From Flavobacterium psychrophilum (lineage in GTDB: Bacteria; Bacteroidota; Bacteroidia; Flavobacteriales; Flavobacteriaceae), in contig CAMCFT010000005.1 in the NCBI GenBank assembly GCA_945874225.1, positions 76,486 through 140,485 on the forward strand: 64,000 nt of DNA, in the 5' to 3' direction. This document shows, one piece after another, positions 16,649 to 25,576 of the stretch; the stretch's first letter is position 1; each line of letters begins with the position of its first letter. The translations under genes and the position numbers were made by a program. Under the pieces are notes generated by a model. That model ran no database searches, was not told where the DNA came from, and saw only the letters and a program-made list of their open reading frames with translations.

Positions 16649-18301
16649 TCACTTACCCTTCAATACATTCACATAAAAATTCTTATCCACTTCCACTTTC
16701 AAATCTTTCGCAGTTTGTGGCAAAATAGTCCATTCTGCTTGAGGTTTCAGCCATTGTTCTTTTCCGTTCAAAGTTACTTTTACAGGAATATTGAAACCGG
16801 GAACACAATTGTTCCATCGATATGAAAGGATATTATCTTTGAATTTATATTCAAAAGTCGGGATTCTGATATCTCTCAAATATTGGTCAAAAAACGGAGC
16901 TAAATCGAGTCCAACGTTTTTGCTTAAATAATCCTCGATTTGTTTTGTCGTAACGGTTTGGTGGTAAAATGTGCTGTTCAATCCTCTTAAAATTGTTCTC
17001 CATTTTTCGTCGTCATTCAAGATTTGGCGCAGCGTATGCAACATATTTCCGCCTTTATTGTACATATCGCCAGAACCTTCGTTGTTTACATCGTAATGTC
17101 CAATAATTGGTTTGTCATTTTCGATACTATTTCTTAAACCCCTAACATATTCAGCACCAGCTTCTTTTCCATAGTAATATTCTACAAAAAGACTTTCAGA
17201 ATAGTTGGTAAAACTCTCGTGAATCCACATATCGGCAATGTCTTTATAGGTGATATTATTGGCAAACCATTCGTGCCCCGATTCATGGATAATGATAAAA
17301 TCGAATTTTAATCCCCAACCCGTTCCACTTAAATCTGTTCCTCGATAACCGTTTTTGAAACCATTTCCATAAGTAACACTGCTTTGATGTTCCATTCCTA
17401 AATATGGAGCTTCAACAAGCTTGTAACTGTCTTCATAAAAAGGATATGGACCAAACCAATGTTCGAAAGCTTTCAGCATTCGTGACGCATCCTTGAATTG
17501 GATTTTGGCTTTTTCCAAATTATCTCTCAACACATAATATTCGCAATCTAAATCGCCTTTTTCTCCAGAGAAAACTTCGGAAAAAGAAACATAATCGCCT
17601 ATGTTTATATTTACGCCATAATTATTGATGGGATTTGAAACATACCAATTGAATGTTCTAGTTCCATCTTTCATATCAATAACACTTTGCAAACGGCCAT
17701 TGGAAACATCCGTCAAATTTTTGGGAACATTCACACTGATGAGCATATCGTCCACTTCGTCATACATATGATCTTTGTTGGGCCACCAAACACTTGCGCC
17801 CAATCCTTGACAGGTCGAAGCGATAAACGGTTTTCCATTAGTGTCTTTGCTCCAGGTAATTCCTCCATCCCAAGGCGGACGAACGGCGATTTTAGGTTTA
17901 CCACCATAAAAAACAGTGAGTTCTTTTATTTCATTAACATTTTGCGGTGCAACCAAATCAATATAAAAGACATTGCCGTCTCTTTGATATTTTAATTCCT
18001 TGCCATCTTGCGTTACTTTGCTAATTTTTAAAGGTTCTTGAAGATCAATTTGCATTCGGTTATAAGAATTCAAAACCTTGTATCGAATGGTATTCGAACC
18101 CGAAATTGTGCTATCACTGGGATTTACCTTGATGTCAAGATGGTAATATTTCACGTCCCACCAAGCTCTTTCCTTAGTAATGCTTCCTCGCAAAGTATCC
18201 TGATGTGTGAAAACCGTTTCTGATTTGCCCATAAGTCCCTGAGCATTTGTAGTATTAGTGATAAGAAATGCAATAAAAACAATGCTTACATATTTGTTCA
18301 T
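16649..18301 (-). CDS. M1-family zinc aminopeptidase, exported
   Basis: Metallo-aminopeptidase of 550 residues. The zinc site is HESGHEWFANN (HExxH), with a downstream Glu in DMWIHESFTNY, and the substrate-anchoring GAMEN motif appears as LGMEHQSSVTYGN. The chosen ATG at 18301 gives a signal peptide (MNKYVSIVFIAFLITNTTNA). The frame extends 10 codons further but those residues precede the signal. It is shorter than E. coli PepN, as usual for periplasmic M1 enzymes of Bacteroidota. It would trim N-terminal residues from imported peptides. It is convergent with the amidoligase cluster and lies beside another ATP-grasp and an M17 peptidase. Confidence 0.9.
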   Translation of the reverse strand: MNKYVSIVFIAFLITNTTNAQGLMGKSETVFTHQDTLRGSITKERAWWDVKYYHLDIKVNPSDSTISGSNTIRYKVLNSYNRMQIDLQEPLKISKVTQDGKELKYQRDGNVFYIDLVAPQNVNEIKELTVFYGGKPKIAVRPPWDGGITWSKDTNGKPFIASTCQGLGASVWWPNKDHMYDEVDDMLISVNVPKNLTDVSNGRLQSVIDMKDGTRTFNWYVSNPINNYGVNINIGDYVSFSEVFSGEKGDLDCEYYVLRDNLEKAKIQFKDASRMLKAFEHWFGPYPFYEDSYKLVEAPYLGMEHQSSVTYGNGFKNGYRGTDLSGTGWGLKFDFIIIHESGHEWFANNITYKDIADMWIHESFTNYSESLFVEYYYGKEAGAEYVRGLRNSIENDKPIIGHYDVNNEGSGDMYNKGGNMLHTLRQILNDDEKWRTILRGLNSTFYHQTVTTKQIEDYLSKNVGLDLAPFFDQYLRDIRIPTFEYKFKDNILSYRWNNCVPGFNIPVKVTLNGKEQWLKPQAEWTILPQTAKDLKVEVDKNFYVNVLKGK

Positions 18302-18370
18302 GGATTTAAAATAAAAAGTTATTTTTAGCAAGTAGATAAAATTTAATTATAATTTTTTTGTCTGAAATTT

Positions 18371-18440
18371 GTCATTTCGACGAAGGAGAAATCTCATTTG
18401 TTGCTCTCTTTATGTGATTTCTCCTGTTGGTCGAAATGAC
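18371..18440. repeat. Dispersed inverted repeat family D (GTCATTTCGAC...)
   Basis: The arms GTCATTTCGACGAAGGAGAA and TTCTCCTGTTGGTCGAAATGAC flank a short spacer and form a long imperfect hairpin in the gap between the M1 peptidase and ATP-grasp genes. A shorter relative may be at 138-163. Confidence 0.75.
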
Positions 18441-18453
18441 AAAACACAACCTA

Positions 18454-19668
18454 TTAATGCAACTTCTCGACTTTTTTTTGTTCAACAACGGCAGCAAAAT
18501 CAGCAGTTAAGCGATTGGCATAATCGTTCAATAATTCTAAAACGCGTTCTCTCGAATCCGATTTTACAATCAGTCCGGCGTGATAATCCAAAGGAACCCT
18601 GAAACAAACTTCCGGATCCGAAAATGAAGACAAATCAGGATGTTGAAACTTTGACAAAGTCAATACAATTCCGGCATATTTTTTTTTACCTTTTGGCAAA
18701 GTGTATTTAGTTCCTTTTACCAATGCATCTTCAATTGCTGCCCATTCTTTCCAAAGGTTGATGTTCGAAGCTTCGGCAACCATTTCAGCGAGATGTGCTC
18801 CACCCACTCGGGAAGAAGTTTCCAGAAAATAGATTTTTCCATCATCCTTACATTTAATATATTCTGAATGTGCTGCTCCGTGTTTCAATCCAAATCCTTT
18901 TATAACCTGTTCATTTACGGCTTTAATTGCTTTGTCATCATCCGAATCATACTCGATATTGGCACTTCTGAAAATACCGCCACCTTGCGAAATTTCCATT
19001 GGAGTCGTCAGATATTTAGAGGTAATGCTAAAGAGTATTTTACTATTTAAAACCAAACTATCGCAATGGTACACATCGCCGGGGCGAAATTGTTCCAATA
19101 AATATTTGAAGCGATTATTCCCCATTTCGTTGATGTGAATCCACAAACTTTCCTTATCAAACACTTTTATAATCCCAGAAGCAGAAGCCTCAGATCGTGG
19201 TTTCAAAACCCAAGGAGCAGAAATTGTGTCAGCAAACGTATTGATGTCGTGATCATTAAATAACGAGCAGAAATTAGGATTTGAAATTCCGCAACTTTTG
19301 GCTCTCATTCGCATTGCCAATTTATCCCTGAAATAACGACCTGTTGTTTGTCCCATTCCGTCAATCCGAAGATTTTCGCGCAGATAGGTTGCTTTTTCCA
19401 CATCATAATCGTCTAATGATACGATGGCATCAATTTTATTGGATTTCATCAAATTGCCAACGCCCAGCAACAAATGCTCTAAATTCCAATCTATATCTTG
19501 ACCCGCCATATAGAAAACTTCGTCTATGTGGTCAAAAGGCCAAGGTTTATCTCTCAATTTTTCGCTAGTTATCAGATAGACTTTGTTGCCCAAATTTTTT
19601 AAATGGATTAAAAAATCAGCGCCTTTGAAATAATTTGAGATACAAATGAAAGTTTTAGAGTTTTCCAT
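18454..19668 (-). CDS. ATP-grasp ligase, carbamoyl-phosphate-synthase/biotin-carboxylase-like
   Basis: Third ATP-grasp protein of the region, 404 residues. A Rossmann-like N-domain (1-110, opening KTFICISNYFKGADFLIHL) precedes ATP-binding motifs WVLKPRSEASASGIIKV (about 152-168) and YFLETSSRVGGAHLAEM (about 277-293), the latter matching the E-x-x-x-R-x-G-G end seen in amino-acid ligases of the BacD/carnosine-synthase type. A C-terminal domain (about 310-404) follows. It probably joins a carboxylate to an amino acid or amine. Being between two aminopeptidases and opposite the amidoligase cluster makes a shared peptide pathway plausible but unproven. Confidence 0.82.
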   Translation of the reverse strand: MENSKTFICISNYFKGADFLIHLKNLGNKVYLITSEKLRDKPWPFDHIDEVFYMAGQDIDWNLEHLLLGVGNLMKSNKIDAIVSLDDYDVEKATYLRENLRIDGMGQTTGRYFRDKLAMRMRAKSCGISNPNFCSLFNDHDINTFADTISAPWVLKPRSEASASGIIKVFDKESLWIHINEMGNNRFKYLLEQFRPGDVYHCDSLVLNSKILFSITSKYLTTPMEISQGGGIFRSANIEYDSDDDKAIKAVNEQVIKGFGLKHGAAHSEYIKCKDDGKIYFLETSSRVGGAHLAEMVAEASNINLWKEWAAIEDALVKGTKYTLPKGKKKYAGIVLTLSKFQHPDLSSFSDPEVCFRVPLDYHAGLIVKSDSRERVLELLNDYANRLTADFAAVVEQKKVEKLH

Positions 19669-19700
19669 AAAATATATTTTTAACGTTCTTTAATTCCCGT

Positions 19701-21143
19701 TTAGGGGTTAGTGGTTAAATTTTCAATGAATTTAGTCAATAAATGAACACCATACGCCGTTGCGTGTTTGCTTTTAGCAAATTCATCATCACCAAAAGCA
19801 ACTCCAGCAATATCAAGATGCGCCCAAGCTTTGTGTTCTTCGGTGAAATATTCCAAGAATTTAGCTGCTGAAATGGCTCCGGCAACTGGTTTTCCGCTGT
19901 AATTTTTCACGTCGGCAATATCGCTTTCTATGTCTTGCTTGTAGCAATCCCAAAGTGGCAATTGCCATAATCGTTCTCCAATGGCATCACCTGACTGTTG
20001 CAATTTCTTCGAAATAGCTTCATTGTTGGTAAATAATGCAGCACAATCGTATCCAAAAGTCCCCACGGCACTTCCTGTCAATGTTGCAATATCAACAATA
20101 AATTCGGGTTTGAAATTCTTGATTAAATAGGACAAACCATCGGCCAAAATCAATCTTCCTTCGGCATCAGTGTCAATAATTTCTATGGAATGTCCGCTAT
20201 AGCTTTGGATAACATCACTAGGATAAAACGATTTTGCATCTACCGAATTTTCGGCGCAAGGCACAATCGCAGTCACTTTTACAGGCAATTTTAAATCCGC
20301 AATCAGCTGCATTGCTCCAAAAACTGCAGCGCCACCCGCCATATCACATTTCATATGCAACATTCCGGAAGTTTTTATATTCAATCCGCCTGTGTCAAAA
20401 GTGATTCCTTTACCCACCAAACCTACATGCTTTGTTTTAGCATTCGCATTTTCGGGAACATATTTCATAATGACAAATTGAGGCTCTTCGTCGCTTCCTT
20501 TTCCAACAGATAAAAAAGCTTCTAATCCTGCTTTTTTAGAAGCTTCGAAACCTAAAGTCTCCACCTCAAAACCGAATTTTTCCCCGCTTTCGTTAGCCCA
20601 ATTGGACAAGTATTTAGGTGTGACCACATTTGGAGGTAAATCGACTAAATGTAGTATTTCGAGTTGAGCTTTGGCAATTTTTATTGCTTTAGAAACTGTT
20701 TCAGAAGTGTCTGTTTTGGAGATAAGAGATAGTTCAAAATCATCATTCAAAAACGGATGTTTCTCCGTTTTCTTGAAATGACCCAAATCGTAAGTTCCTA
20801 AATATAGTCCAGAAATAGAAGCTTCAACTTGTTCTGAAGTAAATTGTTCCGGTATAACCAATGCCACATTCGAACTAAATGATTCTTTTTGTTTTGATGC
20901 AATTCTTCGGAAAGTAGTTTTCAATGATTTATAATCGATGTCTTTTCCTAACCCAATAAAAATATGGGTGCAATCGTATTTTTCGACCAAATAATGTGTG
21001 TCTTTTTTTCCATAAAACACTTTTGAATGAACAGAAACTCCGTGGAATTCAATTGGAACCAGACTTTTAACATAAGTTTCGAAAACAGGAATTAATAATG
21101 TTCCTGAAAATCCTTCTAGATTTTGAATTGTATTTGTTTTCAT
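19701..21143 (-). CDS. pepA: Leucyl aminopeptidase, M17 family
   Basis: Cytosolic aminopeptidase of 480 residues from the chosen ATG at 21143, which is the usual length. Metal-binding and catalytic segments are GKGITFDTGGLNIKTSG and the family signature NTDAEGRLILADGLSY. It would cleave N-terminal residues from di- and oligopeptides as a hexamer using two metal ions. The frame extends 24 codons upstream into repeat A2, and those residues are not credible. The upstream region between this start and the esterase stop holds the repeat. Confidence 0.93.
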   Translation of the reverse strand: MKTNTIQNLEGFSGTLLIPVFETYVKSLVPIEFHGVSVHSKVFYGKKDTHYLVEKYDCTHIFIGLGKDIDYKSLKTTFRRIASKQKESFSSNVALVIPEQFTSEQVEASISGLYLGTYDLGHFKKTEKHPFLNDDFELSLISKTDTSETVSKAIKIAKAQLEILHLVDLPPNVVTPKYLSNWANESGEKFGFEVETLGFEASKKAGLEAFLSVGKGSDEEPQFVIMKYVPENANAKTKHVGLVGKGITFDTGGLNIKTSGMLHMKCDMAGGAAVFGAMQLIADLKLPVKVTAIVPCAENSVDAKSFYPSDVIQSYSGHSIEIIDTDAEGRLILADGLSYLIKNFKPEFIVDIATLTGSAVGTFGYDCAALFTNNEAISKKLQQSGDAIGERLWQLPLWDCYKQDIESDIADVKNYSGKPVAGAISAAKFLEYFTEEHKAWAHLDIAGVAFGDDEFAKSKHATAYGVHLLTKFIENLTTNP

Positions 21144-21210
21144 TATTACTTTTATAATTTTTAGTTTTACCTCGAATCTATTGGGCAAATTAGTTTTAAT
21201 AAAAAAATAA

Positions 21211-21285
21211 GCCACGAATTACACGAATTGCCACAAATTTCTAAATTATTAAAAATAATTCGTGAAAATTCGTGCAATTCGTGGC
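21211..21285. repeat. Dispersed palindromic repeat family A, copy 2
   Basis: The arms GCCACGAATTACACGAATT and AATTCGTGCAATTCGTGGC enclose an AT-rich centre. This is the short form, without the upstream flank seen in copies 1 and 3. It lies in the gap upstream of pepA. Confidence 0.85.
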
Positions 21286-21331
21286 TAAAAAATTGTGTTA
21301 ACCATAATTTTAGACGCGATAAATTTTGTCT

Positions 21332-22468
21332 TTACTGATTTGTGTTAAAAAAAAGCCATTCTATTGCCTTTGGAAATTCATCACTCCAATAGGTTTCATT
21401 GTGCTTTCCTTTCATATTGATACTTAAATTAATATTCATTTTGTCTTTCACAAATTCGCTAGCAATTATATTTTTCTTAAAAAGCTGCACGTGTTCAATC
21501 ATTGTTTCACTTTCATCTCCTCCTGCATATAAATAAATCTTGGTGTCATCTGAAGTTGGTGAATCTGATTCAATTTTTAGCTTTGGAACAACCCATAAAG
21601 AAGGCGAAAAAATCATTAATTTTCCATACACTTCCGGATTGCGCAATCCGCTAAAAATACTGACTAATCCACCCATCGAACTTCCTCCTATTCCCGTGAA
21701 TTCACGTTCTGTTTTGGTTCTGAAATTGCTATCTACGAAAGGCTTCAAAGTTTCGGTTACAAAGCGAATGTATTTTTTGCCTTGCCCTTTTCCAAGCACC
21801 GTTTTGCCCACATTGTATTCCTTTATTCTGTCTTTTTCGGCGTGTTCTATGGCAATAATTATAATTTTTCCAATTTTATATTCTGACATTACAGCCAGTT
21901 TTTTATCAATTTCCCAATTGCCGTATTCCGCCTCTTCATTGAATAAATTCTGCGCATCCTGCAAATACATTACCGGATATCTTTCGTTCGTGGAATCATA
22001 ATCGTGTGGCAGCAATGCCCATACTTTTCTGGTTTTATTGAGCTGTGGAATTTCAAATTCATCCGAAATCAATAATACTTGAGGCAAAAAAGATTGCTTG
22101 AACGGCAACCAATTTCTTCTCCATCGTGCTACATATTCATTTTGAATTCCGCTGTTCTTTTTGGTCGAACGGTTTTCAGTACGGTTTCCGTTAGCGTCAA
22201 TTTCAACTTCGCTCCAATCTCCTTTGGTGAATTTATATAAAAGCTCTTCTGGGTAATCAAAATCGTTTGGAAATTCATATTGGTACAAATTATTTCCGAT
22301 TCTTTCCATCAAAAAGTCTTTGTCCTGTGTTTTCCAATTGTTGAAATTACCAGAAATATAGACTGGTCGAGCATCATCTTCATCTGTTTTCAAAAGGATT
22401 TGGAATCCTTTTTTTATTGTATTTAATTCTTGCGTAATCATAGTATTCTCTGAATTCATCTCTTGCAT
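21332..22468 (-). CDS. Esterase with N-terminal carbohydrate-binding-like domain
   Basis: Protein of 378 residues with two parts. Residues about 15-110 look like an early-set/CBM48-type beta domain (VYISGNFNNWKTQDKDF). Residues about 140-378 form an esterase D/enterochelin-esterase-like alpha/beta hydrolase with the nucleophile in GIGGSSMGGLVSI and a likely catalytic His in KGKHNETYW near the end. No signal peptide is seen. The ATG at 22459 (fourth residue) is an alternative start. Such enzymes cleave esters of peptidic siderophores or sugars. Its place beside the peptidases and ligases suggests it serves the same pathway, which is an inference. Confidence 0.82.
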   Translation of the reverse strand: MQEMNSENTMITQELNTIKKGFQILLKTDEDDARPVYISGNFNNWKTQDKDFLMERIGNNLYQYEFPNDFDYPEELLYKFTKGDWSEVEIDANGNRTENRSTKKNSGIQNEYVARWRRNWLPFKQSFLPQVLLISDEFEIPQLNKTRKVWALLPHDYDSTNERYPVMYLQDAQNLFNEEAEYGNWEIDKKLAVMSEYKIGKIIIIAIEHAEKDRIKEYNVGKTVLGKGQGKKYIRFVTETLKPFVDSNFRTKTEREFTGIGGSSMGGLVSIFSGLRNPEVYGKLMIFSPSLWVVPKLKIESDSPTSDDTKIYLYAGGDESETMIEHVQLFKKNIIASEFVKDKMNINLSINMKGKHNETYWSDEFPKAIEWLFFNTNQ

Positions 22469-22535
22469 TGTGGTAATGTAATTTGTAATAAAAAGTAAAT
22501 ATAGTGGATTGCTATTGGATATAAAAGAAAAAAAG

Positions 22536-22571
22536 AAAACCCAATAGTAAATGAATAAACTATTGGGTTTT
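22536..22571 (-). terminator. Intrinsic terminator of the his operon
   Basis: On the minus strand AAAACCCAATAGTT and ACTATTGGGTTTT form a stem just after the hisIE stop, followed by a T-rich run. Confidence 0.85.
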
Positions 22572-22601
22572 ATGTATGAAAATTAATTAGGATTGGCTCT
22601 G

Positions 22602-23201
22602 CTATTTCTGGCGACCTTTTAATATATTGACAACGTCATTCAATTGAAATCCTTTGGCTTGTAATAAAATTAGGTAGTGAAAAAGCAAATCAGCACTTTC
22701 GTTTAAAAATAAATCATCGTTATCGTCTTTAGCTTCAATAACTACTTCTATTGCCTCCTCACCCACTTTTTGAGCAATTTTATTGATGCCTTTTTCGAAT
22801 AATGAAGCTACATAACTTTTCTCAGAATCTGCATTTTCTCTTCGAAGCGTGATTGTTTTTTCTAATTTAGAAATGAACCCATACTCTTGATTGTTAGATT
22901 CTTGCCAGCACGTATCTGAACCTGTATGACAAGTAGGTCCTTCTGGTTTTACTTGTATCAAAAGTGTGTCATTATCACAGTCATTTTTGATGTCTACCAA
23001 ATTTAAAAAGTTGCCACTTTCCTCTCCTTTTGTCCAAAGTCTTTGTTTGGAACGGCTGAAAAAAGTTACTTTTTTGGTGTCCAATGTTTTTTGGTAGGAT
23101 TCTGCGTTCATATAACCAAGCATCAAAACACTTTTGGTTTCGCTGTCCTGAATAATCGCCGGAATCAATCCGTGTGCGCTTTTTGAAAAATCTATGTTCA
23201 T
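22602..23201 (-). CDS. hisIE: Bifunctional phosphoribosyl-AMP cyclohydrolase / phosphoribosyl-ATP diphosphatase
   Basis: Fusion protein of 199 residues carrying out steps 2 and 3 of histidine synthesis. The HisI part (1-105) has the zinc and active-site region NDCDNDTLLIQVKPEGPTCH and SDTCW. The HisE part (about 112-199) is a MazG-like helical pyrophosphatase with GEEAIEVVIEAKDDN. The fused form is usual in Bacteroidota. It is the last gene of the operon and is followed by a strong terminator at 22536-22571. A 77-base gap with a tandem repeat separates it from hisF. Confidence 0.95.
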   Translation of the reverse strand: MNIDFSKSAHGLIPAIIQDSETKSVLMLGYMNAESYQKTLDTKKVTFFSRSKQRLWTKGEESGNFLNLVDIKNDCDNDTLLIQVKPEGPTCHTGSDTCWQESNNQEYGFISKLEKTITLRRENADSEKSYVASLFEKGINKIAQKVGEEAIEVVIEAKDDNDDLFLNESADLLFHYLILLQAKGFQLNDVVNILKGRQK

Positions 23202-23210
23202 TTTATTAAT

Positions 23211-23244
23211 TTAAAGATTGAAAAATTCAAAGATTGAAAAATTG
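23211..23244. repeat. Tandem 16-base repeat between hisIE and hisF (family K)
   Basis: AAAGATTGAAAAATTC at 23213-23228 is followed at once by AAAGATTGAAAAATTG. Related AAAGATT/ATTGAAAGATT strings occur at 29608-29642 between hisD and hisG and, inverted, at 53051-53087 ahead of dnaX. Confidence 0.6.
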
Positions 23245-23278
23245 TTTTCACAACTTTCATTTTTCTTTGTTCTATTAT

Positions 23279-24034
23279 CTATATTCTTACTTCTATATTA
23301 TTATTTTTTAATTCTTTTTTTAATGTCTTGATTTCAATTTCCTTGAAATGAAATACGCTTGCCGCCAATGCTGCATCTGCTTTTCCTTCGACAAAGGTAT
23401 CGACAAAATGTTGGATATTTCCTGCTCCACCCGAAGCAATTATGGGAATATTTACTATTTCCGACAATGTCGCCAAAGCTTCGTTAGCAAAACCATTTTT
23501 CGTTCCGTCGTGATTCATTGAGGTAAAAAGAATTTCTCCAGCGCCACGTTGCTCCACTTCTTTTGCCCAATCAAATAGTCGAATTTCTGTTGGAACCTTT
23601 CCTCCTACCAAATGTACCATCCATTCTCCATCAATTTGCTTAGCATCAATTGCCACAACCACACATTGGCTACCGAATTTTTGTGCCAAATCATTAATCA
23701 ACTGCGGATTTTTTACTGCCGATGAATTAATTGAAACCTTATCGGCACCATTTTGCAACAAAGCTTCAACATCAGAAACTGATGAAATTCCACCTCCAAC
23801 AGTAAACGGTATATTAATGGTTGCCGCGACCTTTCGAACCAAATCAATCAAGGTTTTTCTGCGTTCTTCCGTTGCCGAAATATCTAGGAAAACCAATTCG
23901 TCAGCACCTTCATCCGAATAGATTTTCGCCAATTCCACAGGATCGCCAGCATCTCGCAAATCTACGAAATTGACACCTTTCACGGTTCGTCCGTTTTTGA
24001 TGTCGAGGCAAGGGATTATTCTTTTTGTTAACAT
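23279..24034 (-). CDS. hisF: Imidazole glycerol phosphate synthase, cyclase subunit
   Basis: TIM-barrel cyclase of 251 residues that uses ammonia from HisH to form IGP and AICAR. It begins [20 protein letters not shown], with the catalytic Asp in CLDIKNG and the second in VVAIDAKQ. Phosphate loops GGGI and ASGGAG are present. It is read with hisA upstream and hisIE downstream. The 56-base gap to hisA is filled by a palindromic repeat. Length is standard. Confidence 0.96.
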   Translation of the reverse strand: MLTKRIIPCLDIKNGRTVKGVNFVDLRDAGDPVELAKIYSDEGADELVFLDISATEERRKTLIDLVRKVAATINIPFTVGGGISSVSDVEALLQNGADKVSINSSAVKNPQLINDLAQKFGSQCVVVAIDAKQIDGEWMVHLVGGKVPTEIRLFDWAKEVEQRGAGEILFTSMNHDGTKNGFANEALATLSEIVNIPIIASGGAGNIQHFVDTFVEGKADAALAASVFHFKEIEIKTLKKELKNNNIEVRI

Positions 24035-24053
24035 TATTTTTTTTATTTTTTAT

Positions 24054-24094
24054 GTAGAGACGCACCGTAGAGACGCACTGCAGTGCGTCTCTAC
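24054..24094. repeat. Palindromic repeat family G at the hisA/hisF junction
   Basis: Positions 24067-24094 form a perfect 28-base palindrome with arms GTAGAGACGCACTG and CAGTGCGTCTCTAC, preceded by a direct copy of GTAGAGACGCAC. The outer CTA of the right end supplies the TAG stop of hisA. Confidence 0.85.
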
Positions 24095-24876
24095 ATTGTT
24101 AAAATATATTGTTCCAATTGCTTTAACGAAATTCTTCCTTCGTAAATTGCTTTGCCAATTATCGTTCCTTCGCAACCCAATTCAGCTAATTTAGGCAATT
24201 CGTCAAATGTGGAAATTCCTCCAGAAGCAATTAATTTGATTCCTTTGGCTTCTGCAAACTTCTCGACTCTCGACTGCGCTCGAGGTGACACGCCCGAAGT
24301 GACAGAACATTTATTGATGATTTTTTTATATAAATCAAAACTTGGGCCTTCTAGCATTCCGTCTTTTGCAATATCAGTACAAATTACGTACTGTATTCCT
24401 TTGTTTTGATAATCTTGTATAAATGGAACCAAATCTTCATTAGAATCTTCTAACCAACCTGAAACGGCTACTTTTTCATTATTAGCATCAGCACCTAAAA
24501 TAATTTTATCAGAACCATATTCAGCAATCCATTTTTCGAAAATGGCTCTGTTTTTCACGGCAATACTTCCTCCTGTGATTTGGTTTGCACCACTTTCGAA
24601 AGCTATTTTCAAATCAGAATCAGCTTTTAATCCTCCTCCAAAATCAATTTTTAATTTGGTTTGTGAGGCAATTTGTTCCAATATTTTATAATTGACAATT
24701 TTGCTGGATTTTGCTCCATCCAAATCCACCAAATGCAAATATTCAATTCCGTGGGCTTCGAATGATTTCGCTACTTCCAGCGGGTTTTCGTTGTAAATGA
24801 TTTTAGTATTGTAATCACCTTTTGACAAGCGAACACATTTTCCTTCGATGATGTCTATTGCAGGTATTATTCTCAT
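24091..24876 (-). CDS. hisA: ProFAR isomerase (HisA) with an in-frame repeat insertion
   Basis: TIM-barrel isomerase of 261 residues, step 4 of histidine synthesis. The catalytic pair is Asp8 ([12 protein letters not shown]) and the Asp in [11 protein letters not shown]. The protein is about 15-20 residues longer than usual. The extra length falls between helix 6 and strand 7, where [20 protein letters not shown] precedes the normal [10 protein letters not shown]. The DNA for it (24262-24305) has the CTCGACTGCGCTCGAGGTGAC pattern of a dispersed repeat, apparently inserted in frame into a surface loop. The stop codon also comes from another repeat at 24067-24094. Barrel motifs are otherwise complete, so activity is likely kept. 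Confidence 0.93.
   Translation of the reverse strand: MRIIPAIDIIEGKCVRLSKGDYNTKIIYNENPLEVAKSFEAHGIEYLHLVDLDGAKSSKIVNYKILEQIASQTKLKIDFGGGLKADSDLKIAFESGANQITGGSIAVKNRAIFEKWIAEYGSDKIILGADANNEKVAVSGWLEDSNEDLVPFIQDYQNKGIQYVICTDIAKDGMLEGPSFDLYKKIINKCSVTSGVSPRAQSRVEKFAEAKGIKLIASGGISTFDELPKLAELGCEGTIIGKAIYEGRISLKQLEQYILTM
24262..24305. repeat. Repeat-like element inside hisA (family I)
   Basis: This GC-richer stretch in an AT-rich gene has the imperfect palindrome CTCGACTGCGCTCGAG followed by GTGACACGCCCGAAGTGAC. It encodes the extra loop of HisA. Its TGAC ends recall repeat family D. Confidence 0.6.
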
Positions 24877-24928
24877 TTTAATTAGTCTTAAAGTTTGAAA
24901 GTCAAAAGTCCTAAAGACTCAACTTAAT

Positions 24929-25510
24929 TTATAATTTTAGAAAATTCTCAAGAATTTTCTCTCCAACATCGCCGCTCTTTTCAGGATGAAATTGGGTTCC
25001 ATAGAAATTATCATTTTCCAATGCCGAGGAATATTCCAGTTCATAATTAGTTGTGGCAATCGTTTCAGCACAAAGAGGAGCGTAATAACTGTGCACTAAA
25101 TACATATATTCATTTTCGGCAATTCCTTTGAATAAATCCGATTTTAGATTGTAAATGGTGTTCCATCCCATTTGGGGCACTTTTACTTTGGAAGAAAATT
25201 TTACAACATCCACGTTAAAAATTCCCAATCCTTTAGTGTCTCCTTCCTCAGAATAGTTACACATCAATTGCATTCCCAGACAAATTCCAAAAACTGGTTG
25301 TTTTAGTGTTGGAATCAAAGTGTCTAACCCGCTTTCCTGAAGCATTTTCATTGCATAACTTGCTTCTCCCACTCCTGGGAAAATTACTTTGTCGGCTGCT
25401 TTAATTTCGTCAGGATTGTTGCTCAAAACGGCTTTGTATCCCAATCTTTCAATGGCAAACATAATGCTTTGAATGTTTCCTGCTCCGTAATTTATGATTA
25501 CTATTTTCAT
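24929..25510 (-). CDS. hisH: Imidazole glycerol phosphate synthase, glutamine amidotransferase subunit
   Basis: Glutaminase subunit of 193 residues that feeds ammonia to HisF. The triad is complete: Cys in FGICLGMQLM near residue 78, and His and Glu in GTQFHPEKSG near 174-176. It begins MKIVIINYGAGNIQS, as expected. It lies directly upstream of hisA and downstream of hisB, with repeat-filled gaps of 52 and 66 bases. A weak AGTCTT...AAGACT element occupies the gap to hisA (24884-24919). Confidence 0.96.
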   Translation of the reverse strand: MKIVIINYGAGNIQSIMFAIERLGYKAVLSNNPDEIKAADKVIFPGVGEASYAMKMLQESGLDTLIPTLKQPVFGICLGMQLMCNYSEEGDTKGLGIFNVDVVKFSSKVKVPQMGWNTIYNLKSDLFKGIAENEYMYLVHSYYAPLCAETIATTNYELEYSSALENDNFYGTQFHPEKSGDVGEKILENFLKL

Positions 25511-25576
25511 TTAATTAGTTGTTGGTTGTTGGTTGTTGGTTGATAGCTAACAACTATCAACCAACAACTATCAACT
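25511..25576. repeat. Inverted/tandem repeat family H between hisB and hisH
   Basis: Four GTTGTTG-type units (GTTGTTGGTTGTTGGTTG) and the inverted copies CTATCAACCAACAACTATC surround a short loop. The element fills the whole gap between the hisB stop and the hisH start. Confidence 0.75.
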
